NCBI GenBank assembly: GCA_902729315.2
Contig: LR746268.1
Coordinates: forward strand, 7,361,501 to 7,425,500
From: Spirodela intermedia
Lineage: Eukaryota > Streptophyta > Magnoliopsida > Alismatales > Araceae
Direction: 5' to 3'
DNA length: 64,000 nt
Of this stretch, positions 11,201 through 24,000 are shown one piece after another. The first letter of the stretch is position 1, and each line of letters begins with the position of its first letter. Under the pieces are notes generated by a model. The model was not told the origin of the DNA. It made no database searches and worked only from the letters and a program-made list of their open reading frames with translations. The translations under genes and the position numbers were made by a program.

Positions 11201-13162
11201 GATGTTACGCGACGAGATACATTCACAAACCTTTCTGATATATGGGCAAAGGAGATAGACCTGTATTCTACAAATCAAGATTGCATCAAAATGCTTGTTG
11301 GGAACAAAGTGGACAAGGTGTGCCTAGTTGTACTTCTGTTATTCTTTACTTTTAGGCATTTAATTGAACATCAATTTGGTTGTCAGAATGTTGCATATTA
11401 TTATGGAAATGGGAGAAGTTACGTACAAAGTTGCCAACATCTGCAGATGCTATTTTTCTTCATAGAGAAAAAGTTGGGTTATATTTCTCTCATTGGAGAA
11501 TGATTCTAATGGTGTGGCAAACGTCTGTTTTGACATTTTATCAGGAGAGTGAAAGAGTTGTCACAAAGAAAGAAGGAATTGAGTTTGCCAGGAAATATGG
11601 ATGTCTTTTCCTAGAATGTAGTGCAAAAACTCGCGTTAACGTGGAGCAGTGTTTTGAAGAACTAGTTTTGAAGGTATTACTTGTAGTAATACTTTTTTTT
11701 AATTGCTCTATCATTGTTAGTTGATATTCTTGTTAAATATGCATTTTCTTGCACCAATCTTCAAGATGACTTCCTTATAACAATCTTACTTTTCATAATT
11801 TGGCACTAGTGCTTGCATCGATTACTGTTCATTTGATTAGTTGTTTAGGCTGATGGAAGAGCTTTCTTTCACTGTCTTCCTATAAGTCATGATGACATGT
11901 CTCCTTTTATTTCATCTTGGTTGATCCTTGTCCATCAACACCTATTCTGCCAATGTCTTTAATTTTTATCACCTCCTGATATGAGATTTTAAGTGGGGTC
12001 CTTTTATTGTAATAAACAAGAAATCAATCCCGCGTGTACTTTTTCTGTTTCCTTTGTTCACTTCAATATCCCATCCACCATTCATTTTTCCCGGTTCCGC
12101 TCATAAAAATTTGCTTGCCAAGTGACATGGTTGTGAGAATAATATGTTCAGAGGCTGTTGCCTACTATTGTCGACTAAGTGATGGAGTGGTCTGAGGAGG
12201 GGAAAAATGCAGCAGCGACATGAGTAGAATGCATATTTGAGTTCTTTGACCTTCGGTGGTAGAATCGGTTTTGCAATAATAAAATAGAAAACTGAAAGCT
12301 CCATATTAAAGTCTAGTCGTTCGATTAATGAGTGTGGAAGGCTAGTCGCGCCTTGAAATTACTATTAATCTTATCGATTGGGATAACCTCAGTTCTATTT
12401 GGCGAAATGAAGCCAAAAACCTATGCTTTATGTACTCTAAGACTGCGGTGTGGATTAATCCTCCGTGGGAGTTTACATGAGCCGAAGTGCTAAACTCAAC
12501 TGCGGCAAAGAGATGATGAGCCGTGGTAGAATAAATGTTGGAGACCAAAATTTCACACTGGTCCACTGTGTGCCAGCCCACTTTCACTGGATGCTGGTCG
12601 ATATCCGTTCTTCCTCTGATAGAGCTTTAGTTCGTTGTGGCCATGTGCCTTCTTGGCACTGAAATCATTTTCTGGCATTCAGCTAGAGCATCCTTTCGAG
12701 AAGCCAGGTGAGGGCCAGAGCCTATGAAGCGTCTCCATTATATTCCGAATTCCCACACTGCTGTTCGCAGATCTGCCTAGTTCTCTTGATCTCCTACATC
12801 GGTTGAAATCGATAGGTGATGATTCAGTCCCCTAACTCAAGTTTCTGCGTCTTTTGTCATCCTGTCGTCCAAACTATCTATTGTCCTCACTCACTGGGGC
12901 ACGGCACCGAATCATGGTACCCACCATGTACTCGGAAAAAAAATACATCGCTTATCTGTTCTGTGAGAAATCGGAATTTTTTGTTCCAATGAAGCATTCC
13001 TCTGAACCATCTGTTGTTTCACCGGCGAATGACACGGGCTTTCATGTGATGCAGATATTAGACACCCCGAGTCTCCTGGCTGAGGGCTCCGCGGGTACGA
13101 AGAAGAACATCTTCAATCAGAAGCCGCCGCAGGCCGACGCTTCCGCGGGTTCTTGCTGCTGA
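8219..13162 (+). CDS. RABC1: Ras-related small GTPase RABC1 (RAB18 class)
   Basis: Six exons: 8219-8357, 8607-8675, 9059-9124, 11196-11317, 11545-11673, 13055-13162. They give 210 residues in consistent phase. All GTPase motifs are present: P-loop GDSGVGKSS, switch-I threonine in LSPTIGVDF, G3 WDTAGQERFR, G4 NKVDK and G5 [28 protein letters not shown] and [16 protein letters not shown] are diagnostic of plant RABC. The C-terminus ends SAGSCC, a double-cysteine geranylgeranylation signal that attaches it to membranes. RAB18-class proteins act in ER, lipid-droplet and endomembrane traffic. Intron 3 (2,071 bp) and intron 5 (1,381 bp) are much longer than most introns in the window. An in-frame ATG at 8183 would add 12 residues. 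The ATG at 8219 is preferred because it gives the short MNSSSS start typical of the family. Confidence 0.95.
9125..11195 (+). other. RABC1 intron 3 (2.1 kb)
   Basis: A long AT-rich intron that begins GGGTATTT and ends TTTTCCAG. It carries no recognisable coding relic. Its length fits old insertions that are now unreadable, but I cannot name any. Confidence 0.6.
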
Positions 13163-14807
13163 CGGAGATCGCTTCATTGGCTTTGCCGTTCCCCCCACTT
13201 TAAACGGCTGGTCGTCGATTGCGGCAGCAGCAGTACATGTTCGACGGCCCTCCGTGAGTTCATCTCCGTGAGATTTTTCTCCATCTGCCCGTGACCTTGT
13301 ACATCTTTGTGTCCATTAACGCAGCCAATGTTCCCACTATATGCCTCCCTTCACTGCCCCCGCATTATTCTTTATAAGCCTCTTGCGACTCAAGTATTAT
13401 CGTGTTTAATTAATACCGTGTAATGCTCCTGACTCCTCTGTTCGGAGGAGAAGGTGCTTTACGTGTTGGATATATCTCTCTCTGCTCTGAATCGCATCCT
13501 GTGAAGGGTGAACTGACCATTGTTGCGATGGGATGGTCGACTGATCTCGTCAACTCGGGAAGTCAGCAGTGAAACCGTCCCTATGAAGTGCTCTATGCTT
13601 ACATTTGGTCTCAAGTAGGGCGCTTTTTTGTTGCAGATGAATGGGAAATGTTCTAAACGCTTTATAGCCTCGGATCCCTATGGAGAGGGCCCTTCCCTCC
13701 CCTCCCCTCCCCTCCCCTGTTATTCTCTACCGTGCCATGCCGTGCCGTGCCGTGCCGTGCCGTCTGAATTATACTGCTTGCCGTCCTCAGCGGTGTTTAA
13801 GACGAGGAGGATGATGCACAGAGCACCGATCCTGACTTGCCCTTCAGCGGCGGAAGGATCGGGGAAGTCAGTCGTTCTCAGCCTCTCCTCACTCGTGGAA
13901 ATGCGGAGTGTCGTTTTTAATATTTTTCTCCTCGTTCAGATGGGTTTCCTCTGTTGGCCTTCTCTTTCCACATGAGAAAAAATGTTTTTCTCATATGATC
14001 CGCCATCACCCAGTGGTAGAGGACCTGGCAGCTCTTATCGAATGATTTAGGCAAACTTCAAAGGTGTCTCGGCGCGAGAGTGACTGGGGCATGAAGGTTA
14101 ACATCGATGGTAGCCTTTTTGACTTACTGTTTTCAAGAAATCATAGAGTTTGTCGACTTCATTTGTCCTGACGGTTCGATTCTGGATACTTTTATCCTTA
14201 AAACTAGTGGCCTTTCGTGAAGTATGCAAGGAAAGCTGGTTCATTCCGAATTTCCCCCAAAAAACATGGTTTTTCTACTTATACATTGATCATTTTTCAT
14301 CAACGTGCCTCCATAAAACCAGGCTTCCGGTTTTGCAAGATATTGATCATTGATCATTGGTAGCCCATGATGTTTTGCAAGATATTCATTTTTCTTTGGG
14401 GACATGTCTCACATATTGTACTCGCTCTTTGTTATGGGAAGGCGTCCGGTTAATAGTAGAACCTCAAGCGCTGACAACTTGTGAATAACTCCATTTAATG
14501 CCCAATGTGGCCGGAAAACTTCTACCTGGCTACTATGTTTCATTTTTAGAAAATGGCTGTTTTATGAAGAGCTACACTAGCATTTTTCTGTTGTATGGTT
14601 TCATTCTGCTCTTCTTCCCTCCTCCGGGGAAAGAAAAATAACGTATCTTTACACAAGTCATTGGCCTAGAAATGCAAAAGTTTAGCATTGGAAGATTACA
14701 TGAAGTGGCTAACTATAATAACTCTCTAATGCTTCCTTAAGATTTCTTTGTAAAGGAGATGGTTTAATGAACACAAATTTAGGCCGTCAATCCGTAAGTT
14801 AAAAGAT
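13163..14807. other. Intergenic downstream of RABC1
   Basis: Holds the RABC1 3'UTR, two adjacent pentanucleotide microsatellites (13690-13764) and a fall into AT-rich DNA toward the copia element. No gene is seen. Confidence 0.5.
13690..13764. repeat. Compound pentanucleotide microsatellite (CCCTC)n ... (GTGCC)n
   Basis: About five CCCTC units are followed about 15 bases later by about six GTGCC units. Pentanucleotide arrays are rarer in plants than GA/CT arrays, and two different ones side by side suggest replication slippage on a simple-sequence seed. Confidence 0.85.
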
Positions 14808-15010
14808 TGTCAATTAATGCTCAAATATTTAATCTCTTTTGATTCTAAATATTTAGTCGTCTCTTATAGCAGTAGCATAATAAAATCAAGAAGATCACAA
14901 AAATGGTGGCCAAAGCCTTAAAACTTTATTCACTAGAAATAAGGTTACACTTTGGTTAACATTTTTAATAACCAACTGTAGAAGGTACAATCCTTAATAT
15001 GGTGTGGTGG
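14808..15010 (-). repeat. Copia 3' LTR relic (approximate)
   Basis: Aligns by eye with 20039-20230. Shared text includes AATCTC-TT-GATTC, CTTAAAACTT-ATTCACTAGAAATA and ACCAACT. In element orientation it follows the RNase H fragment, as a 3' LTR should. The inner boundary is uncertain. Confidence 0.6.
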
Positions 15011-18000
15011 TAGATTCTAGTGCACCCTCAAAGAGAAAAGAAATTTTATTGATATGAAAAATAATCAAATCATACAAAGAGGAATAGGGTCTAGTATTTA
15101 TATTAGACCCTTGTGAGTTCTAAAACTATTAACATAAATGCAAACAAATAAAGATATATATACGTCAACATAAAAACTATGTAGGGTTTAGTTAGTTCTT
15201 TCGATAAGAATCCCTCTCTAGTTGGTGAGTGGATGTCATCCATTACTAGCTTGGGAAGAATCTCTTGTAACTTTGTACTCAATACACTTTTGGTTAACAT
15301 ATCTACTAATTGATTTTTATGTATGGTATACAAATCACATTTCACCTCAAGTTTCTTTTTGATAAATTATTATTCAATCTTCACATGTTTGGATCATATT
15401 ATACTAGATTATATAGCAAAATAATTGTTAACTTGTTGTCACAATAAATCTTCATAAGACATGATAGTACGATATGTTGTTCATCAAGTAAATCCTTCAC
15501 TCAAAGAAGTTCACAAACTCCTTGAGCAAGTTCCCTGAGTCATGCTTCAATACTTGAATGGACTACTATATTATGTTTTTTACTTCTCTATGTAACAAGA
15601 TTAACACCAATAAATGTGAGATAATAACAAGTTGATTTTCAGTCAATCATTGGCCCTTGCATAATCAACATATGTAAACATTTCAACATTTACCTCCTCA
15701 CTTCATTTAAAAAGGATTTTTTTGTTAGGTGTGCCTTTCAAATATATAGAACTCTATAAGGTGCATATAAATGGGTTTCTTTTGATTGACACATAAATTA
15801 ACTTAAGATATCTGATCGAGTATGTTAGTCTCATATATAGAGTTAGTGACTAATAAGCCATTGATACATCTCACAATCAATGTGAACTTCTCCCTCTGCC
15901 ATACATAATTTGTGATGTAGATCAATTAGTGTAGTAGTTGGTTCACATGCAGATTTTCATGTTTCAATCAACAAATATGTTATATACTTTCTTTGAGAGA
16001 TGAAAATACTTCTAGAAGAGTGAGCCACTTAGATTCCTACAAAGTATCTTAATCGTCTCTTAATGTGAAATTCTGAAACTCTACATTTGCTTAAGTTCTA
16101 TGCTTCTACTTCATCATTCCCTATGATGATAATATCATCAAATATAGACCAATAGTACCATGACTTCTTCTAAAGGAGAGTGTTTAAAGCATAACATATG
16201 ATTATGATTACTTTATTTATATTTTAATTTCTTTATGGTGCTTGTAAATTGTCCAAACCTTGCACGTGATGATTATTTTAATTTATGGAGAGACTTCTTT
16301 AATTTGTAGACAACATTAGAGGAGAGTTGACCCTCATAGCTTTGTGGTAAAGTCATATACAATTCTTCCACAATATCATTAAGACAAAGTTTCCTGATAA
16401 TCAATGCCGTATATTTGTGTATACTCTTTAGGCACCATCCGGATGCTATATTTCTTAATCAAGTCATCGAAGTTGTATTTGATTATACACACCCATTTGC
16501 AACCAATCATTTTCTTATTTGATGGTAATTTTACTAAATTTTAAGTTTAATTTTTCCTAAACACTCATTTCATTATCCATTGCTTGTTTTCACTTCAAAT
16601 TAGATAGAGTTTCAAAGATATTTTTTAGAATAGTAGTAATATCTAAGGAGATAAGGAACAACTTATAAGATGAAGAAAAATAGTGGTAATACAATAAATT
16701 AATTATTTGGTATAGAGGAGTTTTAGTACATTCTTTGATGAGTTTCACAAGACAATTAAAAGTGAATTATAATGTATATTTGGTTGATCATCTTGTGATG
16801 GAGAGATAGATATCTGAATATTTTTTAAAACAACATCAAAATCTTAGTTATTATGTGAATCATGAATTTCACATCTCATAGAGTATACTTTGTTAAATCG
16901 ATGATTGTCAAGAAGTGGATTTGAAATAGAATGAGATAGATCAAAAGTTATAATAGGAATAAAAAATTCACATGTGGAGGATAGAGTAAATGAAGATTTA
17001 TGTGTAACACCATGATCTATATAGACTATATGTTATTCATCAGATAATGAATTATTGAGATATTAATTTTGATAACATAGTATCTATAGAAGTAATTTTT
17101 TTTTTAAAAGGAGGATGGTAACATTTATAACATTTTTAATTAATAACATAGACAAAAAAGATATACTTAATTGATCTTCCTTCATGTTTTACTTTGCTTT
17201 AAGTATTATTATTAACAAAAGTGACACACCCAAATATTCTCAATTCTATTCTAATATTAGTTTGGTGTTGTGAAAAAAAATTAGCTAGTGAATCTATTGG
17301 ACTATGGAAGCATAATGTTTGAGAAGGCATATGGTTGATAAGGTATGTGCCTATTAGTACACCCCAAAATTGTTTGGCACAAGATGTTGAAATAGGATAG
17401 ATCTAGTTAACTCTAAAATATGCTGATTTTTCTTTTTGACTATAATATTTTTCTATGAAGTATGTACATAAAAATATTTGTGTATAAAAATATACTCACA
17501 AACATTAGACTTTTGTTTTAGAACGAATACTCACAAACATCTTGTACAATCATCTATGAAAATGAAAAATCATTTTTTACTATCCATATTATTCAAGGAT
17601 AAGGTACCCAAATGCCACTATGAATTCAGAAGAAATGAATTTTACACCTTTCTCCTTGAGATTGAAATGAAGCACATGTGTGTTTAAATAATTCACACAT
17701 TATATATGAGAGTGTCTAAAGATACTTTTTGAAACCAAGAAGGAAAAATAATTGAAAATATTGGAGGAGGGATGGCCCATCATTTGATGAAGTAATCAGG
17801 TCTTATTGATGTCTTCTAGAGGTTCTAAGGGCTGATCCATTTTGACTCTATATGTTTGGTTCAATCCTTCTAAAAGATAAAGTTCTATTAGCTCATCTTT
17901 GAGAGACTTTTGAATGTGCGTAAATTCTAAAACATCTACCTTTTTACTTGAATATACTTAAACAAATATTTATTTTTTAGTTTATTTATTAATAATAGAT

Positions 18001-20026
18001 TCAAAAGTAGGTGATGTAATATGTATTATTATACAATCTAGTAAAAATATATAGTCGTAATTAAAAGGCTTATTTTTTTAACCTTTTAAAACTCAACTAA
18101 TATATTTATCAAATGGTGTTATATAATACGCTTCTTTTTTTATTAAAGGTAATGTCTCTTGAAATGAATACTTTTTTAGATGAGAAGGATGATAGCATCA
18201 ATACTACTTGCTCCCAAATGAAGAATTTTTTAGATGAGAATCATATAATATAAGTAGTTCAAGATACAAGTAATTCTTTAAACCAAGTGTTAGGATATAA
18301 GTAGTTCAAGATATTACAATTCGTTCCATTCTTTGACAAGTTCAATTCTCTTTCCAAATATTTTATCAAAAAGTAAATATGTTAGGATCAAATGTGACAT
18401 TACTTAAATCTAAATATGATTTTACTCACTAAAATAAGATTAGTGATCAACATAAGAATATAAAATGCATTCTTCAAGATGATAAATAATCAAAAAAATT
18501 CTTCTTATTTCAACAATCATGACCAAAGAACCAATAATTATAATAATCTTCTAACTACTTGGATAAGGATAGCAGGTAGTAACAATGTGTAAGGAATACG
18601 TTATGTGTTTGGTGGCACCTAAATTAATGATTCAAAGTGAAGATTTATTATTCTCTAAAGTATTAAATCTAGTAAAAGGAGAAGACTTACTTGAACAAGC
18701 AATAGAACATGAAGTAATGATTCTCAAACTTTTGTATATTTTTCTATGATAAATTATCTTTAATCTGATGTATTTGTTTCTCCTTGTTGTGCAATAGTAA
18801 TATAAGTGTGATCACCACCGTTTTATTATTCTTTTTTTTCTTCATTCATGATGTTGAAGGTATCTCTTGTAATTTGTAACATCTATCAATTGTATCTTAG
18901 TTTCTTAGAAGATCTACACCATAAGGTGTCTCTATAACCATTACTAAGAGTTTTTTCTTATCCCAAATATTGACCTAAAGTTTTATGATTATTAGAACTT
19001 GAATTTTGACACTTCTAATTGTAGATACTAGGTTGTCTACATTTTTAAGGACTAAGTATGAGACTTTGGTGACTTTTATCTTCCCTAATAAAATAAATTA
19101 CTTCATTTAAATGAGGTAAATTTTCCCTAGAAAATATATAAATTCGGACATGTTCACATTTAAAATTCAGCCCTATAATATATTCATACATTCTATCTCT
19201 TTCTATTTTATTTCTATATAAAGCAACATCAATTAGATATCTCATATCAATAATTTTATATTGATAAAATTCCTGTCATAATGTTTTGACTTCATGAGTA
19301 TATTTAGTTAGTAATTTTTCTATCTCATTGTCATTATCTTTAACTTTAATTTATAAAGTAGTGCTGAATTTCTTGCTCATGAATAAGTCTAATATAAATT
19401 CTTTGAGATGTCTAAAAGTGTAGGCAAATATAGACAAGTACTACAAATCTTAAGAATCATGATGATCCACAGCCACACTATGATTCTTGAGTCCCTTTAG
19501 TCTTTAACTTTTAAACCTAAATTATATAGATGATTAAATAATCTTCACCTTATAATAATAATTCGAACTTGTTGAGACCATCCAAAATAGTTTTTGACCA
19601 TCAAAATGATATGTTTGGAATATAATTAGTAAGTCTTCCTAATTTTTAATGATATGTTTAGTCCTTATTACTCAAGATTGTTCTATATTTGAGGTTGTTT
19701 CAAACATCTTTAATTACTAAAACATGCATATTACAACATAAAATAGATCAGTTCTTAGAGATCACTCTTTACCAAAAGTATTTTGCATAGATTGATCAAA
19801 TAACAATAGATTATAAAGATTCCAAATATAAATCAAAGAATTGTGTTTCAAAAGATAATAAAGCTTTATTCTCATATAAATAGTGTGAAATCAACACAAT
19901 CACTAGTGAGTTGCATTAACAACTTATGAATCTATCATTCTTTATGTCATAACACAATTGCAGCTAAAAAAGAAGATGACAAACAATGAAAGAAGTTAAA
20001 TAGATCTTGGAGAGATCACACATGAT

Positions 20027-20038
20027 GCTCTAATACTA
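20027..20038 (-). other. Copia primer-binding-site relic
   Basis: GCTCTAATACTA on the plus strand is the complement of a tRNA-iMet-type PBS (TGGTATCAGAGC) with two changes. It abuts the inner end of the 5' LTR relic and orients the element on the minus strand. Confidence 0.65.
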
Positions 20039-20250
20039 TGTAGATTGACACTCATATATCTAATCTCCTTGGATTCCTTCTATTTGATTGTTTCTTATTG
20101 TAGCAGCAGAATAAATTAAGAGAAACATGAAAATTGTAACAATTGAAATCTTAAAACTTCAATCACTAGAAATAGGTTTACAATTTGGTTGGTATTTACA
20201 TTGACCAACTAATATGAGAAATGGAGAGAAAGAATTAGATAGGTTCAAAT
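20039..20250 (-). repeat. Copia 5' LTR relic (approximate)
   Basis: Begins TG directly after the PBS relic and resembles 14808-15010. Similarity fades after about 20220, so the outer end is not fixed. Many mismatches and small gaps separate the two copies. Confidence 0.6.
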
Positions 20251-21014
20251 CAAATGGATTTGGTTTATGATTATAACAAGAAATATTATAATGAAGAGCC
20301 ATCTAAGTCACCATGACAATGTTCATACAAAGTTTATTTGCATTTAGAAGTGCTCACAAGTCTCTATGAATTCATTGTTCATCACATATGGGGACGCCAA
20401 AGAATTATAATTAATAGGTTGTATAATTTTAATTAAGATATTTTAAAATTATAGTGACAACCTAATTTAATTATTTATTATATATTTTCGTTTTCATTTA
20501 AATATTTATTGGCATGATTTTATTGCCATATATAGACAACCATATACACTTCATATCGTTTGTAATTCAATTGATTATTTATAATATTTAAAATCAGGCA
20601 TCACCCTACAATTTCCCTTAATCTTCATTTACAATAAGGCTTAATCTTGATCTCTATGATTCTATTTATTTCTTGATCAATCTTAATTTTTTCTTGGGGA
20701 ACCTTAATGGCATCCTAACTTTCTTGTGCTTTTCTTCCTTATAGCCTCCAGACTGGGGGTAAAAGTGAAGGATTTAGCTATGGATATCCTACATCAAAGG
20801 TAAAAGTTCGTTCAATTGAGGGTTTCTATGAAACAAGAATATCTGAAGTTGATGGTTACGAATTGATTTGTATGTAAAGTCCGCTTCGGTTCGGATCCGA
20901 TCCAGTACAGAATCCGAAAAGCTTTCGAGGGGAGAGGGTGTTAGGGTCTCGCGTAGACTGAGAAAAACCGCATTGCCGCCGTTCTCTCGGGAGCTTGGTG
21001 CTGGGGTCGTCCCG
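20251..21014. other. Intergenic: copia flank and RH29 promoter/5'UTR
   Basis: AT-rich to about 20,760, then rising GC into the helicase leader. The reading frame is open upstream of the chosen ATG from 20868, so part of this may be translated if an upstream start is used. Confidence 0.4.
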
Positions 21015-24000
21015 ATGGGTTTTGCAGGGGGTGCAGGGGGGAAGAACGGTGGAAGACCGACGAGGAAGAGGAAGGCTGGAGGGGCCGGGGTCGGAGATGA
21101 GGTGGATGAAGCGGAGATGGTGGGGGTGAGCTCGAAGGGAGAGTTGAAGAGGAGGAAGAAGGAGATGAAGAAGGCCAAGTCCGGGGGCTTCGAGTCCCTC
21201 GGTCTCAGCCCCGAGATTTTCCGTGGGATCAAGCGGAAAGGGTACCGGGTGCCCACGCCAATACAGCGGAAGACGATGCCTCTCATCCTCTCCGGCGTCG
21301 ACGTCGTGGCCATGGCCCGCACCGGTTCGGGGAAGACGGCGGCATTCCTCGTGCCGATGTTGGACAAGCTCAGGCAGCACGTGCCGCAGGCTGGCGTCCG
21401 TGCGCTCATCCTCTCGCCCACCAGGGATTTGGCCCTCCAAACCCTGAAGTTCACCAAGGAGCTCGGCAAGTATACAGGTTAGGCTCTCTACCATGCCCTT
21501 TCCCGCTGGCGCTTTGCTCCAATTTTACCATGGAAGTTATTCCGTGGTTCCTTTTTCAATGAAGCTTTCTATTTCGTCAGCTCAGTCGCTTATGTGAATT
21601 CTTTATGTTCCATCGGTCGCCGTAGACCTTCGTACAAGCCTGCTGGTCGGTGGAGATAGCATGGAGAGCCAGTTTGAAGAGCTGGCTCAAAACCCTGACA
21701 TTATCATTGCAACTCCTGGTCGCCTCATGCACCATCTGGCAGAGATAGAAGGCATGTCTCTGAAGACCGTAGAATATGTCGTGTTTGATGAAGCTGACAG
21801 CCTGTTTGGTATGGGATTTGCGGAGCAATTGCATAATATTCTTGCTCACCTTGGTGAAAACCGTCAAACATTACTTTTCAGTGCTACTCTGCCCAGTGCC
21901 CTTGCAGAGTTTGCCAAGGCTGGTCTACGGGATCCTCAGCTTGTGCGTCTGGATTTAGAGACCAAGATCAGCCCCGACCTAAAGCTAACCTTCTTCTCCT
22001 TGCGCCAGGAGGAGAAATTTGCAGCTTTGATATTCCTAGTCAGAGAGCACATCAGTTCTGACCAACAGACGCTGATATTTGTCTCCACAAAGCACCATGT
22101 TGAGTTCCTCAACACTCTTTTCAAAGAAGAAGGTGTGGAGGCTTCCATTTCATATGGAGACATGGACCAAGACGCCCGAAAAATCCATGTGTCGAGGTTC
22201 AGATCAAGGAGGACGATGCTGTTGATTGTTACTGATGTTGCAGCCAGGGGCATTGACATTCCTTTACTTGATAATGTGGTGAATTGGGACTTCCCCCCGA
22301 AGCCTAAAATTTTTGTCCACAGAGTGGGCAGAGCTGCTCGTGCAGGTCGAACAGGCACGGCCTATTCTTTTGTGACATCAGAAGACATGCCTTACCTACT
22401 GGACCTTCATCTTTTCCTCTCAAAACCAATCATGCCCGCTCCTACAGAAGAGGAGCTTCTTCGTGATAGGGAGGGTGTTTCATCAAAAATTGACCAGGCA
22501 GTTGCAAATGGAGAAACGGTTTATGGCCATTTTCCACAGAGTGTCATAGATCTCGTTTCCGACAGGGTTCGGGAAATTGTTGACGGATCTGCGGAATTGC
22601 AATTACTGAGAAAGACTTGCACCAATGCATTCCGTTTATATTCTAGGACCAAGCCTTTACCTTCAAGAGAATCCATTAGGAGGGCAAAAGAATTACCTTG
22701 TGGTGGACTACACCCCATTTTTAGAGATGTCTTGGAATCCAATGAACTCACAGCACTTGCCTTTTCTGAGCGTTTGAAAGCCTTCAGGTATGTTCTTTCT
22801 GTTAAAACTTTCTATGTTTGGGTTTCCATTCATTTTTTTTATGAGTTACCATTAGGCATACCTGTCTTAATCATCACCAATCATCAATCGGTGTATAACT
22901 ATTTGTCTTGGTGAAAACTACACCAGGCCGAAGCAGACCATTTTGGAAGCCGAGGCTGAAGCTGCAAAATCAAAGCATTTTCAAGTAATTCTAATAGTCT
23001 TGTAGAATTTTGCAATTTTCGCTTACTATGATGTCTACATGTAGCATTTATTCTTATATTCCTAGCCGTTGTCTTTTCTTCTGCATGCAGAAGGAATTTA
23101 GGATTTATATCCATTAGACTTTCTTCCATGTTCTATTCGTGGTTGTTTTTATCACTGTTATTGTTATGGTAATTGATAGGCGTTCTGTTGTTTGTTTGAT
23201 TATTGACTATTATGACGGTTTTTGTTGTCATATTTTAGTATATCTATTTTGGGTATTTCATATGCAGTTTTGTTATAACGTCTCTATTTTAACGTTAGAT
23301 CACGGTGTGGAAAAATGTAGGGTCCTAGCCAGTCGCTAGATGTGATGAAGAAAAAGAGAGCTGTTCATGAAGGTGTGATCAATCTGGTACAACAAAAACA
23401 GTCTGTTCCTCAGGTATTCTCTAATGTCTTGATGTGATTGATGCAACCTTAAAATTGTGCTTTTATTTTCTTGCAATTTGATATTGGTTGTATTTTTATC
23501 CACCTTATTGTTTGCATGAGAAAAGTCGTAACCTAATATCAAGGGATGCTACTATCTCTTATGCCTCTTCTATTGTACTCATATTGCCCTAAGTTCTGTA
23601 TATGTACATCTGAGGTCCTCATCCATTGTGCAGTTGCGCTTTTATTCACTCTTTCGAAGATGACTGCTCTCAAGAAGCTCATATAATAGTTTTTTTTTTT
23701 TTTCCCCTTCTCATAACCTACTTTCAAATACTAAGCTTCGAGGGCGTTCTGTTTCATGATTGGTCTTGTGCGACTTCCAACGCATTCTCTCTTTAAAAAC
23801 TCCTTGATCATGTACTTGATACGACCTTGCAGATGTGTGTTGTAAAGTTGTCAATTTTGGGAAATCAAAAACTTGGATCATCATCTGGTGTGTCTTAGAG
23901 AGTTGTGTCTGATGTACCTGGAGCAAGTGTCTTAGCTTGTGTTTTAACACGACTGGCTAAATTTGGTTTCATCAGATCAAATATAAGCTTCGCTGGTCAA

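Larger units (their letters stand above)
14808..20250 (-). mobile_element. Degenerate Ty1/copia LTR retrotransposon
   Basis: A 5.4-kb AT-rich block whose minus strand carries broken polyprotein fragments in copia order: gag (about 19245-19045, with ERDRMYEYIIGLN and NLPHLNEVIYFI), integrase C-terminal part (about 17370-17250, TYLINHMPSQ), reverse transcriptase (about 16510-16390, GCKWVCIIKY and YGIDYQETLS; about 16160-16000, YVDDIIIIGNDE), and RNase H (about 15720-15230, YCDNK and DMLTKS). Stops and frameshifts interrupt all parts, so it cannot make protein. A primer-binding-site relic (GCTCTAATACTA, complement of TGGTATCAGAGC with changes) lies at 20027-20038, directly before a TG-starting repeat similar to the one at 14808. 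These are the two ends, highly diverged, which implies an old insertion. Outer ends and target-site duplications are not resolvable by eye. Confidence 0.85.

Noticed and set aside
14808-20250. Possibility that the copia block is an intact or recently active element
   Set aside because: All readable domains contain stops or frame changes and the end repeats are strongly diverged.
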